Assembly: GCA_002633005.1 (NCBI GenBank)
Contig: NMRA01000608.1
Location: 141,500 to 205,499 of the forward strand
DNA from: Phoronis australis
Lineage: Eukaryota > Phoronida > Phoronidae
Direction: 5' to 3'
Length of the DNA stretch: 64,000 nt
The translations under genes were made by a program, and so were the position numbers. The notes below the pieces were generated by a model, which was not told where the DNA came from, searched no databases, and saw nothing but the letters and a program-made list of their open reading frames with translations. Positions 1-12,030 of this stretch are shown piece by piece; positions within the stretch are counted from its first letter, which is position 1, and each line of letters opens with the position of its first letter.

Positions 1-105
1 TTACAAAGGAGTTTCTCCAGACGGGCTTTCTGGGAAGATTTTTCATGCTTTGATCCCGAATTTCTTGCGAACTGGGTGAAGCAGGACACCATGAATGGTG
101 TTTAG
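1..105 (+). CDS. 3' end of an unidentified protein-coding gene
   Basis: Frame 1 is open from the window edge to a TAG at 103-105, giving about 34 residues (including RRAFWEDFSCFDPEF then LANWVKQDTM). The aromatic and acidic composition looks like real coding sequence rather than chance, but the piece is too short to recognise and has no alternative start inside it. The upstream part lies outside the window. The following 600 bases fit a 3' untranslated region plus the promoter of the next gene. It could also be a chance open frame. Confidence 0.4.
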   Translation, partial: LQRSFSRRAFWEDFSCFDPEFLANWVKQDTMNGV

Positions 106-707
106 AGAAAGAACAATTCCTCATGGTTTGTCGAACCTGCTTTGTGTAAATTTATTGAGTTTTGTGTTTGCTCTGGACGGCTGAAGTGAAGCACCCGTGG
201 AATTTCTAGTCGGGAGTGTTATACCTTGTAGTATTGTATTTTGGAAGAAGAAGAAGATTGTGGACGATCAGAAGCTGAGCCTGAGGACGCCTGTGACTGT
301 GAGTCCAGTACAGTTTGACTCACTTGTCATGTGTCGTGGAAAACTGGAAGGTCTGTTATTTGTATCCCGAAATCATTACAACAATTACTGTCATGCGCGT
401 GTATATTTCAGTCCCATTTGTGTCCCTTAGCAGCTTAATCAAGATAATATGTCAGCGTCCTTACCTCCTAGTCCTGCCATGCTTTCTTGTTATACCCGGA
501 AACCACTCTAGAGCATGCGCATATCGTTTCTACTCTGAAGAATATGCCTTTTTAAGATTAGTAGATGAGTATTTGACAAAATCGATTCACCAGATTTCTA
601 TATTTCACCACATTTTTGAACTATTTGAATTCATGAACCTATGAGTTGTTGTTTTTTTGAAAAATTACTGAGAACGTTATCTCCCGGGTAAATACAAGTG
701 TTTCAAA
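106..707. other. Intergenic stretch / 5' flank of the STI1-like gene
   Basis: No convincing gene. Short open frames at 197-430 and 315-644 overlap each other in different frames and have no recognisable domain. A GTGAGT after position 299 could be a donor, but no matching coding frame was found. The 3' part must contain the promoter and 5' UTR of the gene starting at 708; no TATA box is evident. Confidence 0.4.
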
Positions 708-3700
708 ATGGCGGACGATGGTGAGTTCAGCTGAAACAAGCTCAACTTTTGATTAGTGTTGTTGTGGGCAAAACCGTTGAATGGCCTACGATATTGTTGA
801 TTCTGTTAGTCAGACAGAGGGAGTGGAGAGTTTTTCAAGACTCGATATATGTTATTTTAGCATTCTTGAAGCATTAAAATTTGCAAGTGGAATTAATTCA
901 AGAACAATTTAAATTTTTAAAAATCAAAAGACAGTCTGACAGTTGACTTTCTGAAAAGAGCACTGGTTGGATGTCTGGTGGAAGCTATGATATTGAACTT
1001 AAATTTTATAACATCTATTCGGTGCAGTAATTAATCTTGTGTGAAAAAACTAAAGTTCCCTTGTTACTAGTAGTCATGATGTGTCCTAAAAAATTGAGAG
1101 TGAGACCCAATTACTTAGAATTACTAGGTGTCAGCCATGTTTTCCAGATGTTCCTCCATTGGAGGACATGTCAGATCTGCTCCACCAGGTGGAGCGGCTA
1201 CGAGAGTACAAGAAGACGTCAGAGAAGCCATCGGCCAGTATTCCTGCCAAGCTTAAAACGAAGGAAAACTCAGCCTCTCATGAGAAACAAGCAAGTGGCA
1301 GCATAAAGGACAGCACTGTAGGTTTCAACTTGTGTAGGATACACCACTGCCATGTGTAGAGCGCGGCGCAGTATTGGCTAATTCTCTATATTTGCAAAAC
1401 AGACCTGCATATTAGCAATAAGGTTTATAGTGAAATTAGCAGGCCCCCCTCTGAACATTACACCACCAGGGGCCCTGCTTTACACCTGTAGAACACCAGG
1501 GGCACTGCTTACGCAAAATGATGGGCTGCTCTGACGGGGTACCCTGTGGTTTCTAAGGCTTTTGCATATTAGCATCGATTGAAGGCTTTCAATCACTCAT
1601 TAACAGCTAATCAGCTATTCTTCAGCTACGTAGTCAAACCGTGAGATGGCTAGGGGCGTGACTTGCATTCCCACAAGTTGGCGCCCATCAGATAGTCGTG
1701 GGCTGCTAATCTGCGATTTTATCAGCGCTATTGTTGCTAATCTTACTGTTGCAGAGTAGCATGCTATTCTGCAATTGCATGCTATTCTGCAATAGCATGC
1801 TATTCTGCAATAGCATGCTATTCTGCAATGGTAAGGTTGCTANATCTAGCGATTTAGCCTATCCTCCAGGTTTATGGGTGTGTATAAACTATGCAAATTA
1901 AAGCTTTTTTAAGTGGTATGCGGAATGTGTCAATGAGCAAACAACCATGATAACAGTATGTTATCATAAAGTCATTTTCACAGCTAGTTGCTGCTTTCAG
2001 TGTCAGAGTTACCAATTGACTGCCAAGTGCACTGATCCATGAGTTGGGTAATTACCCATTCTTCACCTGGTTAACACAAAATTTCATTGGAGATGACTAC
2101 AGTATTAAAGGACGCCATCAGGTGAAAGGATTACACTTTCACCAAATCCCAAACAAAAAGCTATTTTTATATTTTTCCCTGTTTAAGAAATTTCTGTCGT
2201 TCGCTTATCTATTGAATTGGGATTGATGTAAAGCCTTGTAAATTGCTAGTCATCAAAGTGTAATTCACTCAAATTCAAAATGATTCTGATTCGGGATCTG
2301 AGTTCGAAATGTCAGATGTAAGGGCTGGCGATGTATTATGTATTTCAATCAAAACTCTTCATTGACCATTGATCATGTTTTTTCACCTGAGTCATTGTAT
2401 GATGTCATAATTTTAAAGTATCACTAAACGATGTGTGGGCATCTAACCCTGAAAGTTTCATAATAGTGCACCAACCAATAAAAATTTTAAAGTGTTTTAT
2501 TGATTGTGCACTACAGGTATGTTCGATGCATTCTTGGCACTGGGAAATGCAGTTCTAAAAAAACTTAGCGGTGAAATATTTAATTTCATTTGACGATAGG
2601 AATTTGAACTTTATATTTTGTTTTTGAAACAGTGGTATCATCAAGACAATGAATAATTTACAAAGAACACCTCAGTTTGAAAAAAAATTGTCTGTAGCTT
2701 GAAAAGTTGCTCCAAGACATAGCTTGTTATTAGAAATTCAGCACATTGTATGTGGTTTGAAAGATGACACTCAATTGTCAGTGCACTCACATTCAGTTTT
2801 TAGTTAATTTTTTTTTCAGTTGTATGGTAAAAAGGAAGCCATCAGGCTTGTGCCTAGCAATCCAATCTGTAGTCCAGCCTTGTTGCGTATCACTGGAATA
2901 TTGCTCTGATATTGATGGTTGATTGAAGAATTTCTAAGTCAGAATTTCCTTTTAACTTAGTGATGTCTAATTATAATTATAATCTTGCTATATAAATTCA
3001 GGTGAAACAGACGTGTGTTGAGCCAACGAAAGAGAAGGACCCTGGCTTTGGAGGTTTCAAAAAAGGCTTTCTTCTTGGTGGATCTGGTTCAGCTAAAAAG
3101 AAACCCATTTCTGCTAAACCTAAAGTAACAGAAGATATTCCCATTATCAAGCCTAAAAATCCAGAATCTCAGGATAACCGGTTTACTATGCCAGAGGTCC
3201 AGCAAGCTATGAAGGCCAAACAGAATCTACTTGAGAGCACAGGTGTGTTTACAATCAGTCTTTGCCTTCCATAGCAAAGACAAAGTTTTGTCATTTTATT
3301 ATCTGCTTTTTTACTGTAATAGAGTAGTCTTGAATTACGTAGACTCTGTTGTATGAGTTGGGATGGAATGAAATTGTTAAGGATAAAAATGTTGTCATGT
3401 TCAATTTCTAAGGTATTGTTTGAGGCCCCTTGGGATTTACTTTCAATAGTTTTCAACGAGTAATAATAGTCGGTGTTTGCCCTGATCGTTCTCGTATCAT
3501 CTCCAGTTATGAGAGTCAGTGTTAAACCTTACTATTCACTGACATCACACTGTTCAAGTGTATTACTTGTATTACAGATTGGGTCACAGAGGATTTGCTG
3601 ACAAAAATAGCTCAGAACAAAACTCTAATGAGGAGACTTCAGGACCCTGTGTTTATGCAGGCCATCGCAGAATTTCAAACAGACTCAACCAAAGCACTGG

Positions 3701-6700
3701 CTAAATACCAGAATAACCCAACCGTCATGGAGTTCTTCAAAGAAACCTGTGGAATACTAGGTATGGGGAAGGTGGTACCTCCAGGAAGCCGGGAAGTGTC
3801 TGACACACAACTCTGTAGTATTAGGGTTTGAGGGTACGAAAGTGTTGACTGGGACGAAATGCAATTTCTTTTATGCATGGAAACTTTGGGACATTGGAAT
3901 TTTTAGTTGAGTTGTTTTTGAATATCCCAACGCAGAACTGTCACAATGTGATGGCATCAAGGTCACAAAAATATAAAAGGTACTGGTTAATTCCATTGAA
4001 TTAGTCCATGTACATCAGTGCCATCTAGTGATGAGCCTTATTTCATCATTGCGCTGCTATCGAATATTGGATAATGATCATGGGAGCTGTCACAAAGAAA
4101 TTAGTCATATAGTAGCCAATAACATGAAATTAGTTGTATTTAGACAACAGGATACCAAATTGTTAATGCAGCAAAGATTACCCATTGTAGATCTTACTCT
4201 TGCAGATTTCTTGTCTGTTAACTTTGCTTGTCAGATTGTGCAGCCTGGTGTAAGAGTTTTCAAATTGAGATGTGTCAAAATGGCCAACCTTAAGCGTTTA
4301 ACTTGTTTAAGCAAGCTTTTAGCTATCCTGTCTGTGAAATGAGTTGCTGAGAGACAGCATAGGAATGCACCTGAATGCAGGTGAGAGAATGGATTCCCTG
4401 TGACATGGTGATATTCTGCAGGGCTTGAAATTTTCCTCTTTTAGAAGGATTTCCTCTTATTTGTTTTCCAGTTTCCTCTTTTTTGTCTCTACTTCATATT
4501 TATTTTGGCTTTATTAATGCAAAAACATTTATTTCTGTTAAATGTTAAATTTTACAACTCAAACATATATTTCTATCACAGAAGCCTATTTATTTGTGGA
4601 ACGATACATCACCTGGAAGTTTTTCCTCTTTTTTGTTATTTCTCTTTCCAAGCCCTGATTCTGTGACAAAACTTGCTTTCCTGAAATTCAGTGAAATTTT
4701 GAGAATTTTGTAACAAGATGTGAGAAATTTGCTGAGCCAAGTTGGCTACTTGTGATTTGTTGGGTTTACAGTCATTTTATGTTACATCAAGTGATGATTC
4801 CTTTTTTCAGACATTGTAAAATTATGAAATTCGTCATTACCACCGACAAATATTGTGTCTTACGTATATGACAAAAACGAAGTTGATGTCAATTACGCAT
4901 GCAAAACACCAAAAAAACTGACAATTGAAACTTCCCTGTGACATTTTGAAAATTTTGAGATGTTAACAAATTGTGACTTGCCATTAAACATGAATCCATT
5001 CTCTGCATTTGTAGTAGACTTGTTGTGTTTCTTACAGGAGACCATTTCACTACGTTGTCTGACCTGGAGGACAAGGACTCGTCTCCCAAGACTGAGGTTA
5101 AAGTTCAAGAGACAGAAGGTGCTGATATTAAGGTTCACGGTGCCAACTCCAGGCAGCCGACACCGGAGGATGAACAAAAGATGGCCAACATTCTCAGTAA
5201 GCCGGATGTGAGAAGTGCCTTGCAAGACCCCAAAATACAAGAACTCATCGCATCACTGAGAACTAACCCTGCTAAAGCACAGAGGTAGGTTAAGAGATGG
5301 TGTCATGGATGATATACACTCAGGGTAGTGTAAGAGATGGTGTAATGAATGATATGCATTCAGGGTAGTGTAAGAGATGGAATGAATGATATGCACTCAG
5401 GGTTCTCCACTTTTTAAAATTGAAAGAGGGCAGAACTATGCTAGATTGCATAGGACGTGTGCTAACGACCAAAGGCTTTGTCTCCTTACATTGTGGGGTT
5501 TAGGTAGATATCCCAAATATATTTTTAATTCAGAGCTTGTTATTTGTATTTTAAAAAATCTATTTGTTGAAATAAGAGATTGCAAGAACGAGTAAACTAT
5601 GCGTATATTTCAATCCAAATTTTTACCAATGATTTTGGCCCTGTAAAGAGAATATTTCTTTAATTCCCACAGTCAAACCCACAATCTATTTTTAATGAGC
5701 AGCAGTTTTTGTTTCTTTTTATCATGAAATCTTTCTGAGGTTGATTCACTCTTTCCCTTTCTACACAAGTGTTCTGATTAATTCTTAACCTTTGACCTCT
5801 TCTACCAGACAAAATAGATACATGTGACACAAGGACTAGTGCATTATTAGAAAAGGGGTTTTCAAGTTATTACACCTCTGGAAAGGAGTTACTATATTTT
5901 TTTTCAACAGCAATAGTCGATTGCAAATGAAAAAAATCACTCAGTATTCAGAACCACTCAATGAAGTTAACTAAATTTTTAGGGTTTGATTTGTTAATCA
6001 ATGATTTCCTGTGCTGACCTTCCAGTTTAGAGGANNGTGTAAGAGATGATGTAATGAATGATATACACTCAGTGTAGTGTAAGAGATGATGTAATGAATG
6101 ATATACACTCAGGGTTGTGTAAGAGATGATGTAATGAATGATATACACTCAGGGTAGTGTAAGAGATGATATAATGAATGATAGACACTCAGGGTTGTGT
6201 AAGAGATGATGTAATGAATGATATACACTCAGGGTAGTGTAAGAGATGATGTAATGAATGATATACACTCAGGGTAGTGTAAGAGATGATGGAATGAATG
6301 ATATGCACTCAGGGTTCTCCACTTTTTAAAATTGAAAGAGGGCATAACTATGCTAGATTGCATAGGACGTGTGCTAACGACCAAAGGCTTTGTCTCCTTA
6401 CATTGTGGGGTTTAGGTAGATATCCCAAATATATTTTTAATTCAGAGCTTGTTATTTGTATTTTAAAAAGTCTTTTTGTTGAAATAAGAGATTGCAAGAA
6501 CGATTAAACTATGCGTATTAAAAATAGATTTGATTTCAATCCAAATTTTTACCAATGATTTTGGCACTGTAAAGAGAATGTTTCTTTAATTCCCACAGTC
6601 AAACCCACAATCTATTTTTAATGAGCAGCAGTTTTTGTTTCTTTTTATCAGGAAGTCTTTCTGAGGTTGATTCACTCTTTCCCTTTCTGCACAAGTGTTC

Positions 6701-8172
6701 TGATTAATTCTTAACCTTTGACCTCTTCTACCAGACAAAATAGATACATGTGACACAGGGACTAGTGCATTATTAGAAAAGGGGTTTTCAAGTTACTACA
6801 CCTCTGGAAAGGAGTTACTATATTTTTTTCAACAGCAATAGTCGATTGTAAATGAAAAAAATCACTCAGTATTCAGAACCACTCAATGACGTTAACTAAA
6901 TTTTTAGGGTTTGATTTGTTAATCAATGATTTCCTGTGCTGACCTTCCTGTTTACAGGATAATGGATGTTTAGTTCAGCAATGATTCCTCCACAAGTGTT
7001 TAATTGACAACTTTTGTTAATGTTATATGGTGTCAATTCATGTGCTACATACTGAGTATTCATCCCTCCTCTAAAAACGAACTGAGGCCGGTTCCAAGAA
7101 ACTGACTTATTAATTAAAAGTTCAGATTTGTCTCCACTTACAAAATTTGAAACTTCCACATTCGGTATGTTAATCAAAATTAAGGCAAAACATAAGTAGA
7201 AAATTTATGAAGTCACACTTAAGATCTCTTTGATTCTTGAAACGGACTTGAGACAAATTTAAGTTTTGTTTTAAATTTGACTGAAAATTATGATTTGGTT
7301 TTCTTAAAATGGACCCCTGTGCCCGGTTTCATGGAACAGTCCCAAATAGGGACTCAGCTAAGTTCCCTAAATCCACTGCTTATGTGTGGGTTTGTGAAAA
7401 CACTGACTCCCCTTTCTTATGCTGCTTGAGTATCATTACTTGGCAAAATTTTGAGAGTGAACTCTATGTTGAATTCTCAATACATATACTCCTGGATCAA
7501 GAAATATTGAATGAAAAAGTGCAGGTAAACACTTCCTGGTCATTCAGTTTAAAAGAGAACAGGAATATTCAGTGAGGGCACATAGCCAAGAACTGAAAGA
7601 GGTGCGGTGCCCTCATTGTGCTTTTCCTGGAGTGCGGTTCTCTAAAAATGTCCCAAATGCTTAGAATGTGACAACTGTTCACCAATTTTCTTACTAAATA
7701 GGTGTTGATATTGGGTCTGCGACATTTTGGAACTACACCTCTGCCCAGTTCTGTTCTGCCTTTCATTTTAATCTGTAAACACAAATTTTATGATGCAGAT
7801 TGAAGAACCATTTCGACCATTTTTGCATACGTTTTGCTTTATGCCATCGAGTTAAAGATATGTCTTAAAGTGATGTAAGGATCTCGTATTGTTTGATGAG
7901 CAAAGGTTTCTCAAAGTTTAAAACCTGAAAAGGCTTACTTTTGTGGAAATTGTCGTATAAATTGTTTTTATATGTATGTGACCCAGTGCATGGTTTTTAG
8001 GGCGCGTGACTTCTACACTTGGATTGCTCATGTGTATTGTTGATGTACACCAGTCTTACTTGGAGTCAAACCAGTTCTCTTTACTTTCAGCATGATTCAG
8101 AACGCCTGTCCAGCATTTTACAAGAACATAAAAACTCTAGTTGACAATGGACTTTTGGCAGTGCAAAGGTGA
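708..8172 (+). CDS. STI1/Hop-like double-module protein, six exons, 311 aa
   Basis: Exons 708-720, 1148-1317, 3002-3242, 3578-3760, 5038-5284 and 8091-8172 join with consistent phases and GT-AG borders into 936 nt, 311 residues plus TGA. The ATG at 708 sits in AAAATGG. The N-terminus is acidic (MADDD). Residues ~80-100 hold a basic Gly/Phe motif (FGGFKKGFLLGG). Residues ~142-202 form one STI1-like helical module (LQDPVFMQAI, KYQNNPTVMEFF) and residues ~245-311 a second (MANILSKPDVRSALQDPKIQ, ending in LVDNGLLAVQR). Such modules occur in Hop/Sti1, Hip and ubiquilins, where they bind Hsp70/Hsp90 clients or hydrophobic segments, so a cytosolic co-chaperone or adaptor role is inferred. There are no TPR or ubiquitin-like domains, so it is not Hop, Hip or ubiquilin. 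I cannot name the orthologue. Confidence 0.8.
1360..1860. repeat. Intronic palindromic repeat with 18-bp tandem core
   Basis: In intron 2 of the STI1-like gene. Four tandem 18-bp units (core AGCATGCTATTCTGCAA) run from 1757 to 1828. The flanks are inverted: TGCTAATCTTACTGTTGCAG on the left, and on the right the complement of TAGCAACCTTACCATTGCAG. A single N lies at 1843 in the right arm. The arrangement suggests a MITE-like foldback unit whose tip has expanded. The outer boundaries are not resolved. Confidence 0.55.
4419..4657. mobile_element. MITE with CAGGGCTTG termini and ATTCTG target duplication
   Basis: A 239-bp unit starts CAGGGCTTGAAA and ends with the inverse, TTCCAAGCCCTG. It is flanked by identical ATTCTG at 4413-4418 and 4658-4663. 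The inside is rich in TTTCCTCTTTT. CAGGG-type ends with a 5-8-bp duplication are typical of hAT-related non-autonomous elements. It lies in intron 4 of the STI1-like gene, clear of the splice sites. Confidence 0.65.
5289..5402. repeat. 40-bp minisatellite, short copy (about 3 units)
   Basis: Units of about 40 bp (GTGTAAGAGATGGTGTAATG, then AATGATATGCACTCAGGGTA) begin within a few bases of the splice donor that ends exon 5 at 5284. The third unit is shortened. The sequence after it (5400-6034) is almost identical to 6311-6957, so this is the short allele of the array at 6037. Confidence 0.8.
6035..6036. other. Two-base N join between duplicated intron copies
   Basis: The NN separates two near-identical copies of the intron-5 sequence: 5289-6034 and 6037-6957. 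The left copy ends in the same sequence that in the right copy runs on into unique DNA. This is what an unmerged contig overlap in an assembly looks like. Confidence 0.7.
6037..6316. repeat. 40-bp minisatellite, long copy (7 units)
   Basis: Seven head-to-tail 40-bp units of GTGTAAGAGATGATGTAATG plus AATGATATACACTCAGGGTA run without spacers, with occasional single-base differences. It is followed by the same 640-bp flank as the short array at 5289. In-frame reading gives only low-complexity peptides, so it is non-coding intronic DNA. Confidence 0.85.
7085..7340. repeat. Palindromic MITE-like repeat, GTTCCAAGAAACTGACTTA family
   Basis: Begins GGCCGGTTCCAAGAAACTGA, contains the motif CTTCCACATTCGGTA, and ends near CCCGGTTTCATGGAACAG, an imperfect inverse of the start. 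The same end and internal motif recur at 54738-54985 in the other orientation. It lies in the last intron of the STI1-like gene. The exact ends are uncertain. Confidence 0.5.
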
Positions 8173-8400
8173 CACGGCGTGTAATCACCTTTCTTGCACC
8201 TGTGTGGGGGTCATAGCTGTGACTGTTGCCGTAGTTAACGTCAAGACGGGGACGATGGAATCTCCTCGAAATAATGCATTCAACACTGTGGAAGGATGTG
8301 TATGGACATTCACCAGGGACCAATGTGATTGCAGACCTTATGAAGCTGGACATTAGTTGCAACACGTATCGTTTTAAGAGCCGTAACAGGCAAATAAAAC
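8173..8400 (+). terminator. 3' UTR and poly(A) signal of the STI1-like gene
   Basis: The TGA at 8170-8172 is followed by about 220 bases without a conserved frame and then AATAAA at 8393-8398, a canonical polyadenylation hexamer. No closer hexamer was seen. Confidence 0.6.
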
Positions 8401-8556
8401 ATTCAGTTAAAAGTTAAATATGGCACTAGAAGCTTTTGCAGATATTTTTAATGCATTGAGTTTAGTATCCTAGGTTTACCACAATTACTGAAACACCTGT
8501 GTGTGGGCATAGACATATGGTAACAACATTGGCTAATTAGCTTTTATGGTGGTTTC

Positions 8557-8715
8557 CAGGGGTGGATCCAGGATTTTAAGTTAGGGGGTCAATGGTAGAG
8601 TATTAGCCTTGATTTTGCCCGTGAGATATTCGCACCCTCGTACTGCCAAATGGAATCTGGGAGAATTTTAGGGGGGCCATGGCCCCTGTGCCCCCCCCCC
8701 TTAAATCCACCAGTG
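8557..8715. mobile_element. MITE, CAGGGGTGGAT family with 5-bp target duplication
   Basis: Starts CAGGGGTGGATCCAGGATTT and ends with the inverse, TTAAATCCACCAGTG. Flanked by GTTTC at 8552-8556 and 8716-8720. Inside is a run of C (8691-8700). A second member lies at 60002-60112 with its own 5-bp duplication. No coding capacity. Confidence 0.65.
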
Positions 8716-11700
8716 GTTTCTCCACTGAAAATGTGGTTTAGTTTAGCTTGAAGTTGGGGGGTAATTTATTGAACTCCTTTGTCATGTTTTGTACCAACTG
8801 ATACTTCTCCAGGTGAATAGTGTGGGCAATTCTTCCAGTGTTTTGTGCAAGGGCGTTACACAAGGCTAATAGTAAATGGTCCAGATTTAATGGCGTCTTT
8901 CAGTCTATGGGAATTTGGCATCTCTGTGATGTAGTAGAAGTGGATGACTGTAACAACAGGTTTTCTGATAGTACCCTGCTGTAAATTTTGTATCCAACAT
9001 ACTTTACAGATGTACTTCTAAACTCTTCAACTCATCCGCTGTTATTCCCCTCCGTCTAAATATGATCCCAATGTTTTTTGTTTTTTTTTAACTGAGCCTG
9101 GGTTTTGTTCTCTGGCTAAAACAGTCTCATCCTCGATTGAACTCACCTCTTTAGTGGTGGTAGAAAAGTACAGTGCATGACCGACTTATTTTTCAAAATG
9201 CCGAGCACTCTCGAGTCTATAAACAAACGATGCACTGATATTTCCCATTATGCCAATTTCGTGGTGTTGGCATTGCTACACAAAATGCAGTAATGCAAGT
9301 TTCCCTGCATTGCTTCATAATGATGTGAGATGGTGCCTAATACATTTGCGTGTGAAAAAGCAGAACAAATGCTTGGCGCATGTGTTGCATTGTGGGTAAA
9401 TACTTGAGAATGAAGAGTGATGTTGTGTTATTTCTGGACGGGCCCCGTTTTCCTGCAGATGATGGGACCTAGCTTAGTGAATAACTTCGCTTAAATGATC
9501 CTGTAGTTTGCTGAATGAATTTCATGAATGCAATGAATAGGAACACCTGAGGATGCACTTTTAAGACATATAACAACCGGATTTGATGTGCTTTATAATG
9601 AAACACATTATTTATTACAAAATGAACATACCTAGTTAGTGCGAGATATCCTGCTCCAATATCTTCACTGATAACACTGCCACAAGGTGTCTCCCTTGTC
9701 TGATTGTATAATACAGAGCACAACATGAGGTTCCTGTGAAACTATTCTTTGATTGTATACTAAATGCTTGCTGCTGTCCCTGCTATCAACATTGTATTAC
9801 TGGTGCCACTCAGGCACTTGGTCCGCTCAACATTAATTATAAGAAGAACATAACACATTGTCATTCTTTTCCCTATTTAGCTCACAATATAGCAGAAAAG
9901 TGGACTCATATTTTATTAAATTTCTCGACAAAAATAAGCATTCTGCTTCATTGTAGGTAGGGGTTTACAGTCACTGTGAAGCAGTTTGTAAACTGTCGAT
10001 TATTTGTAAAAAAGCCTGAAAAATAGCCAATGGTCAATTCTTGTGGACATGACTGATGAAGTATTGCAAGTTGAAGTAAATAATAACTTGCTAAATCGCA
10101 TTTTTAAGTCTGAGATCTGCACGTCACAGGTTGGCCACATTACAAAAGGTTACTTAATTAACTTGAGTCTAAATAATTTCTGTCCTGACCGTTACTCACA
10201 AGTTCATGGGAAGGATGCACACTGCTAAATCTGACAGGATTTCTGTGATCAACCATCTCCACGGTAATAGCAGAAGGTCCTGGGTTCGAGTCCTGGTCAG
10301 GGCAGAAATCTTTTTAGACTTACCGTCACGTGATGTGGCCAACAGGTGGCATGCAGACCAGACTTAAAAATGTTTGCGATCTACATTTCCACACCAGCTC
10401 AAGGCTTACGTATTCATATAACTTGCAGAACGTGGAAGACCCAACACTGGCTATGAAGGTTTAGTAACAGTTATGCCTTTGATTCTTTGTATAAACCCAA
10501 GATTGACAGTCACTGTGACCTTTTTTGACTTTTCTGAGCATTTACAAGTGGATAAAAGCAACTAATTAACCTTGTATTCCATTCAGACTATGGAAGGGCT
10601 AGTATTACATGACTGATGACATCACAAACTGTTTTGTGGTACCCCTTTTTACTAATACCAATGTGTGCAATGTCACTTGACCTGCACCCAGATGAAGCTT
10701 ATCTTGAGGATAGTGAGAACAAAAAAATATTGTCCAGCGTTACATTCAAAATGTAAAAATTAATATAGAAGTTTTTGGTTTCATTATATATTTATTAAGT
10801 GCTGCTTCAGTAATTTGACTATTACCTTGAGACACCCTGGTTCACACAGTTACAAGTTTCAATTGTTTTGCTTTAACTTTCCGATGTGTCACATGAAATA
10901 GGCAAGTTAGCACTGCTTGTTCTCTATGGTTGCACTGTGGTTGGAGTGTAACTCCCGGGTGTTATTTTGGCTTAATAACCACTTCATTCTTATTTCCTGT
11001 TTCTATGAAGTTGGCCATTTTTCTTGGGCTGAAGCAGCACTCAATATTTATCAACATGAAACGTTTCATTAGCATGCAACACAGCGAGTGAAACAGTCAC
11101 TACTAAAGATTGATCACTCTGGCATGTGTAACAATTTCTTGCTACTGTCCACACTGAATAAGGACAATTTCAGCTAAGACTAAAGTTCAGATGACAAGAA
11201 CACATCCAGTTGAACAGCACTGTTAAAACGTTTTGCTATACCAGTGATGTTGGGGTCGAACTTGCGTCTAACCACACTGCCACCGTGGGTTAATGTACGT
11301 TTAGCAGAGCACGATCACAAATTTAAAGCTACCTCTGTTTTCAGTTTCAAAACCAGAAGAAGAGCCGAGTTCACAATAAAAACGAAACTATTTTCTTTAA
11401 TCTATGGAGACATTTTGCAACCTTCGCTTTTTAGCGAAAACCATCCCACCAAACAGCATTGGTAATTGATGACGTGATGATCACAAACTAAAACTTTAAA
11501 AAAGGCTTTGATAACCCAGACCTTCAAATCACAGGTCCCACGTGTAGGCAGCACTAAACATTGTTCTCTAAATACCCTATGGCCATTTAGCGAATATTTC
11601 AATACATCGTCACTATATTGGACAATTGCTGTAGATACGTACTCTGACAATGGCCAACAGCAGCTTCATTACGCTGAGTCATCGGGAAGTTCCTTGGTTT

Positions 11701-12030
11701 ATCTTTTCTCTTTAACTAGTCACATCACCAATACTTCAAAGTATAGTCCCAACAGAAATCACTCAAAGCTTAAAACGCGTGTTACAGAATTAATGTTAAT
11801 GGGCATAAAATATATAAAGTTCTGATGTTCGAAAATGACTGAGGAACGACTAACCGATGAAAAACAAAATATGTTAGAGGCTGGTAAGAGCAGGCTGCCA
11901 TTTACCAACTCTATGAGGAACATGAACAAGATATGCTGTTGCTTCTAACTAACAACAGTTCCATGAAGACTGACATCTATACACAACGAGCTTATTTCTG
12001 TGTAAAAACCAAGTAAAGCTTAGACTCAGG
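8716..12030. other. Convergent intergenic region
   Basis: Between the 3' ends of the STI1-like gene (+) and DNAJC8 (-). No open frame has a recognisable domain or matching splice sites. The only structured item is the tRNA-derived repeat at 10098-10385. The 3' UTR of DNAJC8 must occupy part of the right end, but I see no TTTATT close to 12031 that would mark its poly(A) site. Confidence 0.5.
10098..10385 (+). repeat. tRNA-derived SINE inside inverted flanks
   Basis: An intact B-box and T-arm-like stretch (CCTGGGTTCGAGTCCTGG) sits near 10280; the A-box is degraded, so this is not a working tRNA gene. The unit is bounded by inverted arms: CATTTTTAAGTCTGAGATCT on the left and AGACCAGACTTAAAAATG on the right. 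The same arms bound the repeat at 13150-13520. Confidence 0.6.

Noticed and set aside
4028-4342. 104-codon ORF in intron 4 of the STI1-like gene
   Set aside because: No domain and no splice context; the exon chain skips it in phase.
10260-10310. Possible tRNA gene
   Set aside because: B-box is good but A-box and acceptor/anticodon stems are not; inverted arms and a relative at 13150 show it is a repeat. The same applies at 22075-22165 and 43310-43380.
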